A program made the translations under genes and the position numbers. The notes beneath the pieces were generated by a model, which was not told where the DNA came from, searched no databases, and saw only the letters and a list, made by a program, of their open reading frames with translations. Positions 1-8,418 of a stretch of 19,497 nt of DNA are shown here, piece after piece. How positions within the stretch are numbered: the first letter of the stretch is position 1; each line of letters starts with the position of its first letter. Origin of the DNA: RGIG3009 sp964490085 (lineage in GTDB: Bacteria; Bacillota; Clostridia; Oscillospirales; Acutalibacteraceae); the NCBI GenBank assembly GCA_964490085.1, contig CAZBAO010000018.1, positions 1-19,497 on the forward strand, in the 5' to 3' direction.

Positions 1-90
1 TATTGTACGGCAAAAAGAGTGGTACCGCAAGGCTTTTACACGATTGTAGAACCCTGTCTCTTTGTTTGAAGAGGCAGGGTTTTTGTGTCT
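1..90 (+). promoter_or_regulatory. T-box riboswitch, 3' portion (antiterminator/terminator), ahead of ilvA
   Basis: Positions 15-30 match the conserved T-box core (A-G-x-G-TGGTACCGC). The 7-nt antiterminator bulge TGGTACC is at 20-26. Bases 14-19 (AAAGAG) can pair with 58-63 (CTCTTT), which also form part of the left arm and loop-side of the terminator at 51-80, so the two structures exclude each other, as expected for a T-box. The bulge sequence UGGU would pair with an uncharged tRNA ending ACCA. That fits tRNA-Leu, -Ile or -Val, which carry discriminator A. Stem I and the specifier codon lie upstream of the window, so the sensed amino acid cannot be read; leucine, isoleucine or valine is inferred from the operon. 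The element would control the whole ilvA-to-DUF815 transcript. Confidence 0.88.
51..85 (+). terminator. T-box intrinsic terminator
   Basis: A 10-bp stem (51-60 with 71-80, one G-U pair at 57/74) extends by two to three A-T/G-T pairs into a small loop around 64-67, and is followed by a short T run at 80-84. It is the attenuator of the T-box leader: it should form when the cognate tRNA is charged and stop transcription about 30 nt before ilvA. Confidence 0.88.
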
Positions 91-116
91 ATCCGAGACG
101 GAAAAGAGGAAATGCT

Positions 117-1313
117 ATGTTGACTATCGACAAGATCTTTCAGGCGTCCACCGTTTTGAAGGATATTATCCGCCCGACCCCGCTTGCAAAAGCATACGGG
201 ATCGCGCCGGACTGCACGCTGTATCTGAAACCGGAAAATCTGCAGAACACCGGTTCGTTTAAGCTACGCGGTTCGGGTTATAAGATCGCGATGCTGTCGG
301 AGGAGGAAAAGGCCAAGGGCGTTATCGCCTGCTCCGCCGGAAACCACGCACAGGGCGTGGCGCTTGCGGCGACCAAATGCGGCATTTCCTCACTGATCTG
401 TCTGCCGGATACCGCTCCCATTTCCAAGGTGGAGGCGACCAAAAATTTTGGTGCCGACGTGTGCTTGGTTGAAGGCTGCTATGACGATGCGTACAATCGC
501 GCCTTGCAGCTCAAAGACGAAAAGGGATACACGTTCGTACACCCGTTTGACGATGAAGATGTTATTGCGGGACAAGGCACGATCGGTCTTGAGATCGTCA
601 ACGAGATGGACGATATCGACGCGGTGATCGTTCCCATCGGCGGCGGCGGGTTGATCTCAGGGGTCGCGTATGCGATCAAATCCATTCGCCCGTCTATCAA
701 GGTATACGGCGTGCAGGCGGCGGGTGCGCCGAGTATGTACAACTCGGTGAAAAACGGCAAGATCGAGTGCTTGGATTCCGTGTCCACCATCGCAGACGGT
801 ATCGCGGTGAAAAAACCGGGTGAGCACACGTTTGAATACGTCAGCAAGTACGTGGACGATATCGCGCTGGTTACTGAGGACGAGATCTCCTCGGCGGTGC
901 TCGCCCTCATTGAAAAGCAGAAAATGGTCGCCGAGGGCGCCGGTGCGGTATCGGTGGCGGCGGCGATGTATAACAAATTCCCGCTTGCCGGCAAAAAAGT
1001 GGTCAGCCTGATCTCCGGCGGCAATATTGATGTAACGAGTCTGTCGCGTGTGATCGAACGCGGCCTGATGCGCTCGGCGCGGATCGTCAACCTGCTCATT
1101 GAACTCGCGGATAAGCCCGGTCAGCTGAAAGACGTGTCCCGCATCATCGCGGATTGCGGCGGTAACGTGACCGGTGTTCATTATGAGCGCGGCGGCACCA
1201 AGAGCGTCAACGGCTGTTTCCTGCGCATCACGCTGGAGGCGCGCAATTATGACCACGCCGACGAGATCGTACACGCACTGGAGGCCGAGGGCTTCCGCAT
1301 TGCAGAAAGATAA
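117..1313 (+). CDS. ilvA: Threonine ammonia-lyase (threonine dehydratase)
   Basis: This PLP enzyme deaminates L-threonine to 2-oxobutanoate, the committed step into isoleucine, in the cytoplasm. The 398-residue protein has the fold-type II PLP lysine in the SFKLRG motif (Lys49), the substrate loop SAGNHAQG (73-80), the phosphate-binding glycine run GGGG (175-178), and one C-terminal ACT domain (about 325-398). The single ACT domain and roughly 400-residue length match the shorter threonine dehydratase class, not the ~510-residue E. coli IlvA with two ACT-like units. Feedback by isoleucine or valine through the ACT domain is likely but not provable here. The ATG at 117 is chosen because AGAGGA lies at 105-110 and because upstream in-frame sequence falls in the T-box terminator. 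A catabolic role is unlikely given its place at the head of a biosynthetic operon. Confidence 0.95.
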   Translation: MLTIDKIFQASTVLKDIIRPTPLAKAYGIAPDCTLYLKPENLQNTGSFKLRGSGYKIAMLSEEEKAKGVIACSAGNHAQGVALAATKCGISSLICLPDTAPISKVEATKNFGADVCLVEGCYDDAYNRALQLKDEKGYTFVHPFDDEDVIAGQGTIGLEIVNEMDDIDAVIVPIGGGGLISGVAYAIKSIRPSIKVYGVQAAGAPSMYNSVKNGKIECLDSVSTIADGIAVKKPGEHTFEYVSKYVDDIALVTEDEISSAVLALIEKQKMVAEGAGAVSVAAAMYNKFPLAGKKVVSLISGGNIDVTSLSRVIERGLMRSARIVNLLIELADKPGQLKDVSRIIADCGGNVTGVHYERGGTKSVNGCFLRITLEARNYDHADEIVHALEAEGFRIAER

Positions 1314-1325
1314 GAGGGTTTTGAT

Positions 1326-1697
1326 ATGAAGATCGTACATACAAACAACGCGCCTGAGGCTATCGGACCGTACAGCCAGGCAATGATCGCTGGCGGACTG
1401 GTGTTTACCTCCGGTCAGATCGCCATTGATCCCGCGACCGGTGCGGTGGAGGCGACTACCGTAGAAGAACAGACCGAGCAGGTGTGCAAGAATATCGCGG
1501 CGGTGCTCGAAGCTGCCGGTTCGTCGATCGACAAGGTCGTGAAAACCACCTGCTTTTTGCAGTCGATGGAGGATTTTGCGGCGTTCAACGCCGTGTACGG
1601 CAAGTACTTTACCGGCAAACCTGCCCGTTCCTGCGTGGCGGTCAAAACCCTGCCGAAAAATGTGTTGGTTGAAGTCGATACCATTGCAGAACAATAA
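1326..1697 (+). CDS. ridA: RidA/YjgF family 2-iminobutanoate/2-iminopropanoate deaminase
   Basis: The 123-residue protein is a full-length RidA (YjgF/YER057c/UK114) family member. It shows the family's N-terminal GPYSQA motif (14-19), SGQI (29-32), the conserved substrate carboxylate-binding Arg101 in the ARSCVAV segment, and Glu116 near the C terminus. RidA enzymes form trimers and hydrolyse reactive enamine/imine intermediates released by PLP dehydratases such as IlvA, which otherwise inactivate other PLP enzymes. It begins 12 bp after ilvA with a GAGGG ribosome binding site at 1314-1318. The coupling to ilvA fits the job directly: the damage-control enzyme is made with the source of the damaging metabolite. 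Assignment to the RidA subgroup, not one of the Rid1-7 paralogues, rests on the retained arginine and the ilvA context. Confidence 0.94.
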   Translation: MKIVHTNNAPEAIGPYSQAMIAGGLVFTSGQIAIDPATGAVEATTVEEQTEQVCKNIAAVLEAAGSSIDKVVKTTCFLQSMEDFAAFNAVYGKYFTGKPARSCVAVKTLPKNVLVEVDTIAEQ

Positions 1698-1708
1698 GGA
1701 GAACGGTT

Positions 1709-3373
1709 ATGGATACCAGTAAATACAGTGTCGGTTATTATCCGGCACCCGGTACGCATTATAAATGGGTACAAAAGGATCATATTGAAAAAGCCCCCGC
1801 GTGGTGCAGCGTTGACCTGCGCGACGGTAATCAGAGCCTCATCATTCCGATGAGCCTGGAGGAAAAGCTGGACTTCTACAAGCTGCTGTTAAAGGTCGGC
1901 TTTAAGGAGATCGAGGTGGGATTCCCCGCCGCATCCGAAACGGAATATGAATTTTTGCGCACCCTCATTGAGCGGAAGATGATTCCCGATGACGTTACGG
2001 TGCAGGTGCTGACCCAGTGCCGCGAGCACATTATCCGCAAGACCTTTGATGCGTGCAAGGGCGCGCCCAACGCGATCATTCATTTTTACAATTCGGTCAG
2101 TGTGGCTCAGCGTGAGCAGGTGTTCCGCAAATCCAAGGAAGAGATCAAGCAGATCGCCATCGACGGTGCGAAGCTGGTCAAACGCCTTGCCGCGGAATAT
2201 GAGGGCAACTTCCGCTTCGAGTATTCGCCGGAAAGCTTTACGGGTACCGAGCCGGAGTACGCGCTGGAAGTGTGCAACGCTGTGCTTGATGTATTGGAAC
2301 CCGGTCCCGACAACAACGTTATTATCAATCTGCCCGTAACGGTGGAAATGAGTATGCCGCACGTGTATGCAAGCCAAGTGGAGTATATGAGCGAGAATTT
2401 AAAATACCGCGAGCACGTGACGGTATCCCTGCATCCGCACAATGACCGCGGTACCGGTGTTGCCGATACAGAACTCGCACTGCTTGCCGGCGCGGATCGC
2501 GTGGAGGGTACGCTGTTCGGAAACGGCGAGCGTACCGGTAACGTGGACGTTATCACGCTGGCGATGAACATGTATTCCCACGGTGTGGATCCGAAACTGG
2601 ATTTTTCAGATATGCCGTCCATTGTGGAGGTATACGAGAAATGTACTCGCATGCACGTGTACGAGCGTTCGCCCTACGCGGGTGCGTTGGTGTTTGCCGC
2701 GTTTTCGGGCAGCCATCAGGATGCGATCGCCAAGGGCATGAATTGGCGCAAGGAGCAGAATCTGCACGCGTGGACGGTGCCGTACATTCCGATCGACCCG
2801 CAGGATATCAGCCGCACCTACGATGCGGACGTCATCCGCGTCAATTCCCAGAGCGGCAAGGGCGGCATCGGATATCTGCTGGAGCAGACCTACGGTTACG
2901 TGCTACCGCCGAAAATGCGCGAGCATTTCAGTTATTTGTGCAAGAGCGTGTCGGATCACGACCACCGCGAGCTCAAGGTTGCCGACGTGCTTGCCATCTT
3001 CAAGGAGCATTATCTCGATCTTAAAGCCCCCCTCTCCATTGCCAATATGACCTTTATGCAAAAAGACAACGGCGTGGATGCGTACGTTACCTTTGAAAAG
3101 AACGGCGAAAAGAGCACGGTGCACACCACCGGAAACGGCTCGCTGGACGCGGTCAGCAATGCGCTCAAGGCGTATACCGGCAGCACCTACAAATTAAAGG
3201 TGTATACCGAGCACAGCGTGCAGGAGCAGTGCTCCGATTCCACAGCCGCGGCGTATATCGGTCTTGAAAAAGAAAACGGTACGATCAGCTGGGGTGCCGG
3301 TACGGACACGGATATTATCCGCGCCGGTATCAACGCGCTGATCAGTGCGTACAACAATATGATTTCCGAATAA
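1709..3373 (+). CDS. leuA: 2-isopropylmalate synthase, long (actinobacterial/fungal-like) type
   Basis: The enzyme condenses acetyl-CoA with 2-oxoisovalerate, the first leucine-specific step. At 554 residues, with an N-terminal extension (GYYPAPGTHYKW region) before the DLRDGNQS motif (36-43), it resembles the LeuA form of Mycobacterium and yeast (the IPMS2/leuA_yeast class), not the usual bacterial leuA_bact form. The catalytic barrel carries the metal ligands Asp39, His242 and His244 (HPHN, 242-245) and Asn278 in GNGERTGN; the spacing between His242 and Asn278 equals that in the M. tuberculosis enzyme as I recall it. The C-terminal portion (about 430-554, with TGNGSLDAV and GTDTDIIRAG) is the LeuA allosteric/dimer domain, so leucine feedback is expected. 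It is 11 bp after ridA, with AAGGAG before the ATG. Confidence 0.95.
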   Translation: MDTSKYSVGYYPAPGTHYKWVQKDHIEKAPAWCSVDLRDGNQSLIIPMSLEEKLDFYKLLLKVGFKEIEVGFPAASETEYEFLRTLIERKMIPDDVTVQVLTQCREHIIRKTFDACKGAPNAIIHFYNSVSVAQREQVFRKSKEEIKQIAIDGAKLVKRLAAEYEGNFRFEYSPESFTGTEPEYALEVCNAVLDVLEPGPDNNVIINLPVTVEMSMPHVYASQVEYMSENLKYREHVTVSLHPHNDRGTGVADTELALLAGADRVEGTLFGNGERTGNVDVITLAMNMYSHGVDPKLDFSDMPSIVEVYEKCTRMHVYERSPYAGALVFAAFSGSHQDAIAKGMNWRKEQNLHAWTVPYIPIDPQDISRTYDADVIRVNSQSGKGGIGYLLEQTYGYVLPPKMREHFSYLCKSVSDHDHRELKVADVLAIFKEHYLDLKAPLSIANMTFMQKDNGVDAYVTFEKNGEKSTVHTTGNGSLDAVSNALKAYTGSTYKLKVYTEHSVQEQCSDSTAAAYIGLEKENGTISWGAGTDTDIIRAGINALISAYNNMISE

Positions 3374-3387
3374 AGGAGCGGTCACAA

Positions 3388-4647
3388 ATGGGAATGACCA
3401 TGACGCAGAAAATTTTGGCGGCACACGCCGGACTGGAAACGGTCTCGGCGGGTCAGCTGATCAATGCGAAGCTGGATATCGTGCTCGGCAACGATATCAC
3501 CACGCCGGTGGCGGTCAACGAGTTCAAAAAAGCCGGCTTTGACAGCGTGTTTGATAAGGATCGCGTGGCGATCGTGCTGGATCACTTCGTCCCGAACAAG
3601 GATATCAAGGCGGCAGAGCAGTCCAAGCAATGCCGTGAATTCGCCTGTGCGCATTGTGTCAGCCATTTCTACGATGTGGGTAAAATGGGCATTGAGCACG
3701 CGTTGCTTCCTGAGCAGGGCGTGGTGACGGCGGGTGACTGCATCATTGGCGCAGACAGCCACACCTGTACCTACGGTGCACTCGGCGCGTTCTCGACCGG
3801 TGTCGGCAGTACCGACATGGCTGCCGGTATGGCGACCGGTATGGCGTGGTTCAAGGTTCCCGCCGCGATCCGATTTGAGTTAAAAGGCAAACTGCCGCAA
3901 AACTGCAGCGGTAAAGACGTGATCTTATACATTATTGGTAAGATCGGTGTGGATGGTGCGTTGTACCGCAGCATGGAATTCACCGGTGAGGGTGTTGGCT
4001 CGTTATCGATGGACGACCGCTTGTGCATCTGCAATATGGCGATCGAGGCGGGCGCGAAAAACGGCATTTTCCCCGTGGACGATACCACGCGTGAATATAT
4101 GAAGGGTCGCTGTGAGCGTGAGCCGGTGGAATATACCGCCGATGCGGATGCCGAATACGAGCAGACGATCGAGATCGATCTGTCCGCGATGGTTCCCACC
4201 GTCAGCTGTCCGCATCTGCCGGAGAACACCAAGCCGGCGAGCGAGCTTTCCGACATCAAGATCGACCAGGTCGTTATCGGCAGCTGCACCAACGGTCGTA
4301 TGGAGGATATGGAAACCGCCTGCCGCGTGCTCAACGGCAAGAAGATCGCCGACGGTGTGCGTTGCATCATCATTCCTGCCACCATGCAGATCATGCGTGA
4401 GTGTGTGGAGCGAGGCTACGTCACGGCGTTTATCGATGCCGGCGCGGTGGTATCCACCCCGACCTGCGGGCCGTGCCTCGGCGGTTACATGGGCATTCTG
4501 GCGGCGGGTGAGCGGTGTATCGCCACCACCAATCGCAACTTTGTCGGCCGTATGGGCCACGTGGACAGTGAAGTGTATCTGGCAAGTCCCGCCACGGCGG
4601 CCGCCAGTGCGCTGACCGGATATATTACCGAGCCGAAGGGGGTATAA
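3388..4647 (+). CDS. leuC: 3-isopropylmalate dehydratase large subunit
   Basis: With LeuD this forms isopropylmalate isomerase, an aconitase-family [4Fe-4S] enzyme that converts 2- to 3-isopropylmalate via dehydration. The three cluster cysteines are visible: Cys300 (GSCTNGR) and Cys360/Cys363 (TCGPCLGG). Substrate-loop motifs GADSHTCTYGA (121-131) and GVGSTDMA are also intact. The 419-residue length fits the archaeal/Thermotoga-like LeuC subfamily found in many Clostridia, about 45 residues shorter than the E. coli type. Homoaconitase is a possible alternative for this subfamily, but the leuA-leuD-leuB context supports leucine synthesis. Start ATG 3388 has AAGGAG nine bases upstream; an in-frame ATG two codons later is possible. 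Confidence 0.95.
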   Translation: MGMTMTQKILAAHAGLETVSAGQLINAKLDIVLGNDITTPVAVNEFKKAGFDSVFDKDRVAIVLDHFVPNKDIKAAEQSKQCREFACAHCVSHFYDVGKMGIEHALLPEQGVVTAGDCIIGADSHTCTYGALGAFSTGVGSTDMAAGMATGMAWFKVPAAIRFELKGKLPQNCSGKDVILYIIGKIGVDGALYRSMEFTGEGVGSLSMDDRLCICNMAIEAGAKNGIFPVDDTTREYMKGRCEREPVEYTADADAEYEQTIEIDLSAMVPTVSCPHLPENTKPASELSDIKIDQVVIGSCTNGRMEDMETACRVLNGKKIADGVRCIIIPATMQIMRECVERGYVTAFIDAGAVVSTPTCGPCLGGYMGILAAGERCIATTNRNFVGRMGHVDSEVYLASPATAAASALTGYITEPKGV

Positions 4648-4650
4648 GCG

Positions 4651-5136
4651 ATGAAAACACAAGGGACCGTTTTTAAGTATCCCGACAACGTGGATACCGA
4701 CGTCATCATCCCCGCACGGTATCTCAATACCTCCGATGCCAAGGAACTCGCGAAGCATTGCATGGAGGATATCGACACGGAATTTGTCAACAAGGTCAAG
4801 GCAGGGGACATTATGGTCGCTGGCTGGAATTTCGGTTGCGGCTCATCCCGTGAGCACGCGCCGCTGGTCATCAAGACCTGCGGTACGGGCTGTGTTATTG
4901 CCAAGAGCTTTGCGCGTATCTTCTATCGCAACGCCATCAATATCGGGCTTGCGATCCTAGAATGTGAGCAGGCGGCAGAGGAAATTTCCGCGAATGATGA
5001 AGTCAGCGTTGATTTTGACACCGGTATCATTTATAATGTGACTACCGGCAAACAGTATCAAGCAGAGCCGTTCCCGCCGTTTATTCAGAACATTATCCAA
5101 AAGGGCGGTCTGCTCGTCTCCTTGAAAGAAGAGTGA
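4651..5136 (+). CDS. leuD: 3-isopropylmalate dehydratase small subunit
   Basis: This 161-residue swivelling-domain subunit pairs with LeuC. It has the N-terminal NVDTDVIIPARYL motif (13-25) and the substrate-binding loop GCGSSREHAP (62-71), which is diagnostic of aconitase-type small subunits. The short length matches the archaeal/Clostridia LeuD form (E. coli LeuD is about 200 residues), consistent with the LeuC subtype next door. It starts 3 bp after the leuC stop; its ribosome binding site (AAGGGGG) is inside the 3' end of leuC, so translation is probably coupled. Confidence 0.95.
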   Translation: MKTQGTVFKYPDNVDTDVIIPARYLNTSDAKELAKHCMEDIDTEFVNKVKAGDIMVAGWNFGCGSSREHAPLVIKTCGTGCVIAKSFARIFYRNAINIGLAILECEQAAEEISANDEVSVDFDTGIIYNVTTGKQYQAEPFPPFIQNIIQKGGLLVSLKEE

Positions 5137-5141
5137 TTTCG

Positions 5142-6221
5142 ATGCAAAAGAATATTGCCGTTATCCGCGGTGACGGTATCGGTCCCGAGATCGTCGAGCA
5201 GGCGTTGCTTGTGCTCGGCAAGATCAGTGACTTATACGGGCATACCTTTACCTATACGGACGTTGACATGGGTGGTGTCGCCATTGATAAATGGGGCGAC
5301 CCCCTGCCGGCAGACATGCTGGAAAACTGCGTGAACGCGGACAGTGTCCTGCTCGGTGCGGTCGGCGGTCCGAAATGGAACGACGTTCCCGGTGACAAGC
5401 GTCCCGAAAAAGGGCTCTTGCGCCTTCGTGCGGGCATGGGCGTGTATTCCAACAACCGTCCGGCGAAGATCTGGCCGCAGTTGGCGGCGGCATCCCCGCT
5501 CAAAGCCGAGATCGTCGAAAAGGGCATTGATTTTATCATCGTGCGGGAGTTGATCGGCGGTATCTATTTCGGCAGTCACACCACCGAGGTGATTGACGGC
5601 GAAAAGAGCGCTGTAGATATTTTACAGTACAGCGAGAGCGAGATCGAGCGGATCGGTCGGATCGGCTTTGAGACTGCTCGCAAGCGTTCGGGAAAGCTTT
5701 GCTCGGTGGAAAAGAGCAACGTGCTGGATTCCAGTCGTTTGTGGAAAGCGGTCATGCACCGCCTTGCCGAGGAGTATCCCGACGTGGAGCTTTCGGATAT
5801 GCTGGTGGATAACTGCGCGATGCAGATCGTGAAGGACCCGTCGCAGTTTGACGTGGTCGTTACCGAGAATATGTTTGGTGATATTCTGTCGGACGAGGCG
5901 TCGATGATCACGGGCTCGATCGGCATGATCCCGTCGTCCAGTCTGGGTGCGACGAGCAACGGTCTGTACGAGCCGATCCACGGCTCGGCGCCGGACATCG
6001 CCGGTATGGATCTTGCCAACCCCATCGGCACGATCCTGTCCGCGGCGATGATGCTGCGTTTCAGTTTTGATATGCCGGCGGAAGCCGACTGCATTGAACG
6101 GGCGGTGTCCGCGGTGTTGGACGCAGGGTATCGCACAGCGGATATTTATTCCGACGGCTGCAGGAAGATCGGTTGTGCCGAAATGGGACGGCAGATCCTG
6201 GAAAACATGAGGAAGGAATGA
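5142..6221 (+). CDS. leuB: 3-isopropylmalate dehydrogenase
   Basis: This NAD-dependent enzyme oxidises and decarboxylates 3-isopropylmalate to 2-oxoisocaproate, the last leucine-specific step before transamination. The product of 359 residues contains RGDGIGPEI (9-17), the substrate arginines around 96-106 (RAGMGVYSNNRP), catalytic Tyr142 and Lys191, the Mg-binding aspartates 223, 247 and 251, and the C-terminal LYEPIHGSAPDIAG signature (275-288). Two substitutions in otherwise invariant-looking stretches are noted: Ile138 in REL-I-GGIYFG, where Thr is usual, and Cys225 in VDN-C-AMQ, where Ala is usual. I prefer ATG 5142 because AAGAAGAG (5126-5133) sits 8 nt before it; an in-frame GTG at 5133 overlapping the leuD stop would lack room for a ribosome binding site. 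Confidence 0.95.
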   Translation: MQKNIAVIRGDGIGPEIVEQALLVLGKISDLYGHTFTYTDVDMGGVAIDKWGDPLPADMLENCVNADSVLLGAVGGPKWNDVPGDKRPEKGLLRLRAGMGVYSNNRPAKIWPQLAAASPLKAEIVEKGIDFIIVRELIGGIYFGSHTTEVIDGEKSAVDILQYSESEIERIGRIGFETARKRSGKLCSVEKSNVLDSSRLWKAVMHRLAEEYPDVELSDMLVDNCAMQIVKDPSQFDVVVTENMFGDILSDEASMITGSIGMIPSSSLGATSNGLYEPIHGSAPDIAGMDLANPIGTILSAAMMLRFSFDMPAEADCIERAVSAVLDAGYRTADIYSDGCRKIGCAEMGRQILENMRKE

Positions 6222-6225
6222 TACG

Positions 6226-7893
6226 ATGAAGTTGTCCGGCTCCGATATTATCGTGCGCACCCTCATTGAGCAGGGCTGCGACGTCGTGTTCGGATATCCC
6301 GGCGGCCAGATCATCAACGTGTACGATTCGCTTTATAAATACCAAGACGAATTGAAGCACGTGCTGACAGCGCACGAGCAGGGCGCGGCGCACGCCGCCG
6401 ACGGCTATGCGCGCGCGACCGGTAAGGTCGGTGTGGTGATTGCCACATCCGGTCCCGGCGCGACCAATCTGGTGACGGGTATCGCAACCGCATACTTAGA
6501 CTCTGTGCCGATCGTTGCCATTACCGGTAACGTACCGAGCTCCGGTATCGGCACCGACAGCTTTCAAGAGATCGATATTACCGGTATCACCCTGCCGATC
6601 ACCAAGCACAACTATTTTGTGGGATCGGTGGAAAACTTAGCGGATACCATCCGTGACGCGTTCCGTCTGGCGCAGTCTGGTCGTCCCGGTCCGGTGCTGA
6701 TCGACGTGCCGAAGGACGTGCAGATCGCGATGTGCGAGTACGAGGCACAGCCGCCGGTACAGCCCGATGAAAAACAGGCGGCTAAGGACGTTCGCATTGA
6801 GCAGGCGGCGGTTTGCATCAATGAGGCGAAGCGCCCGTTTGTGTATTTCGGCGGCGGATTGATGACCGGCGAGGCGCAGGATGAATTGTTGGCACTTGCC
6901 GACAAGATCGATGCACCGCTCGGCTGTTCGATGATGGGTATTTCGGGTGTGCCGACCGATCATCCGCGATTTCTCGGTATGCAGGGCATGCACGGGCATT
7001 ACGCGTGCTCCATGGCGATGCACAAGGCCGATTGCATTATCGCGCTGGGCGTTCGTTTCAACGATCGCGTGACCGGTAACCGTGCCAAGTTTGCTAAAGG
7101 CGCGAAGATCGTACATATTGATATTGACGGCGCGGAGCTTTCTAAGACGGTCGAGGCAACTTACGGACTTCGTGGTGACGTGAAAAAGACGTTACAAAAG
7201 CTGTTGCCGTTGGTCGACAAACAGGAGCGGCCGAAGTGGCAGGGAAAAATTGCGGAGCTTCGTCACGAAGAAGCGGAAAGTGCCGACAATCGCGAGGGGA
7301 TGACGCCTCGCGCAGTGCTGAACGTGCTGAACCGTCATCTGGGCGAGAACACACCGGTTGCCACCGACGTGGGACAGCATCAGATGTGGACGGCACAGCA
7401 CGCGAAGTTCCGTCACGACCGCCGATTTATTTCCAGTGGCGGTCTCGGTACGATGGGATTTGGTATGGGCGCTGCGATCGGTGCACAGATGGGCACCGGC
7501 GAGCATACGGTGCTGGTCACCGGCGACGGCAGCTTCGGTATGTGCTTAAACGAGCTTGCCACCGCGGTATCGCAAAACGTGCCGCTTGTGGTTTTGTTGC
7601 TCAACAACGGTGTGCTCGGCATGGTGCGTCAGTGGCAGACCCTATTCTTTGATAAGCACTATTCCAACACGGTTCTTGACCGTAAGACGGACTTCGTGAA
7701 GTTGGCGGAAGCGTTCGGTGCCAAGGGGTTGCGTGCCACGACGTTGGACGAGCTGGATGCCGCTCTCAGCGAGGCGTTTTCCACAAACGGGCCGTGTGTT
7801 GTGGAATGTTTCGTCGATAAAGACGAGTTCGTTCTCCCGATGCTGCCGCCCGGCGGGTCGATGGACGATATCATAGTAAGGATAGGTGACTGA
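6226..7893 (+). CDS. ilvB: Acetolactate synthase large (catalytic) subunit
   Basis: This ThDP- and FAD-dependent enzyme makes 2-acetolactate (valine/leucine) or 2-aceto-2-hydroxybutanoate (isoleucine) from pyruvate. Its 555 residues show the three-domain family layout: N-terminal pyrimidine domain with catalytic Glu51 (HEQGAAHAADG), a central FAD/transhydrogenase-like domain (about 190-320), and the C-terminal ThDP pyrophosphate domain with GDG at 433-435 and the paired Asn460-461. It starts 4 bp after leuB with AGGAAGGA as ribosome binding site. The adjacent regulatory subunit gene identifies it as the anabolic, feedback-controlled form, not a catabolic AlsS. Confidence 0.96.
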   Translation: MKLSGSDIIVRTLIEQGCDVVFGYPGGQIINVYDSLYKYQDELKHVLTAHEQGAAHAADGYARATGKVGVVIATSGPGATNLVTGIATAYLDSVPIVAITGNVPSSGIGTDSFQEIDITGITLPITKHNYFVGSVENLADTIRDAFRLAQSGRPGPVLIDVPKDVQIAMCEYEAQPPVQPDEKQAAKDVRIEQAAVCINEAKRPFVYFGGGLMTGEAQDELLALADKIDAPLGCSMMGISGVPTDHPRFLGMQGMHGHYACSMAMHKADCIIALGVRFNDRVTGNRAKFAKGAKIVHIDIDGAELSKTVEATYGLRGDVKKTLQKLLPLVDKQERPKWQGKIAELRHEEAESADNREGMTPRAVLNVLNRHLGENTPVATDVGQHQMWTAQHAKFRHDRRFISSGGLGTMGFGMGAAIGAQMGTGEHTVLVTGDGSFGMCLNELATAVSQNVPLVVLLLNNGVLGMVRQWQTLFFDKHYSNTVLDRKTDFVKLAEAFGAKGLRATTLDELDAALSEAFSTNGPCVVECFVDKDEFVLPMLPPGGSMDDIIVRIGD

Positions 7894-7894
7894 G

Positions 7895-8401
7895 ATGAAC
7901 CGATTTACCGTAGCCATTCTGGTCAACAACCAGTTCGGTGTACTGAACCGAGTCACCAGCATGTTCCGTCGCCGTCAGTTTAACATCAGTTCGCTGACCG
8001 TGAGTGAAACGGAGTCGACCGACTTTTCCCGTATTACCGTTCAGTCGGAGGGTGACGAGGTCAGCAAACAACAACTCATTAACCAGTTGTACAAGTTGCC
8101 GGACGTGCGTTCCGTTGTGGAATTGGATCCGCTGGAAACGGTCAGCCGCGAACTGCTACTGATTAAGGTAGAACATTCGCCGCAGAACCAAAGCGAGATC
8201 CGCGCCGCGTCGGATGCATACGAAGGCAAGATCGTGGACTATACCAAGGATGCCATGATCATTCAAATGGTCGGTGATAGCCGCAAGATCGATAATTTCC
8301 TCGATCTGATGAAAGACTTCACCATCTTGGAAATCTGTCGGACAGGTGTCGTATCGCTGGAACGCGGTGCGGTCACCATTCAACGAGTAACGAATTTATA
8401 A
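7895..8401 (+). CDS. ilvN: Acetolactate synthase small (regulatory) subunit
   Basis: The 168-residue protein has the N-terminal ACT domain typical of the IlvH/IlvN family: VNNQFGVLNRVTSMFRRR at about 10-27, followed by FNISSLTV (29-36). A second C-terminal ALS_ss domain follows (about 84-160). The subunit activates IlvB and confers valine feedback inhibition. ATG 7895 is 1 bp after the ilvB stop. An in-frame GTG at 7886 would overlap ilvB but leaves only about 3 nt to the AAGGA at 7878-7882, so ATG is preferred. The symbol ilvH would be equally acceptable; length is close to the usual 160-170. Confidence 0.94.
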   Translation: MNRFTVAILVNNQFGVLNRVTSMFRRRQFNISSLTVSETESTDFSRITVQSEGDEVSKQQLINQLYKLPDVRSVVELDPLETVSRELLLIKVEHSPQNQSEIRAASDAYEGKIVDYTKDAMIIQMVGDSRKIDNFLDLMKDFTILEICRTGVVSLERGAVTIQRVTNL

Positions 8402-8418
8402 GAAAGAAGGAACCTACC

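Noticed and set aside
3..116. N-terminal extension of IlvA by 38 residues
   Set aside because: The extension would be encoded by the T-box antiterminator and terminator; the proper ribosome binding site and start are at 105-119.
479..1694. Antisense open frames of 206 and 345 codons over ilvA and ridA
   Set aside because: Shadows of codon bias in ilvA and ridA, with no family motifs or translation signals.
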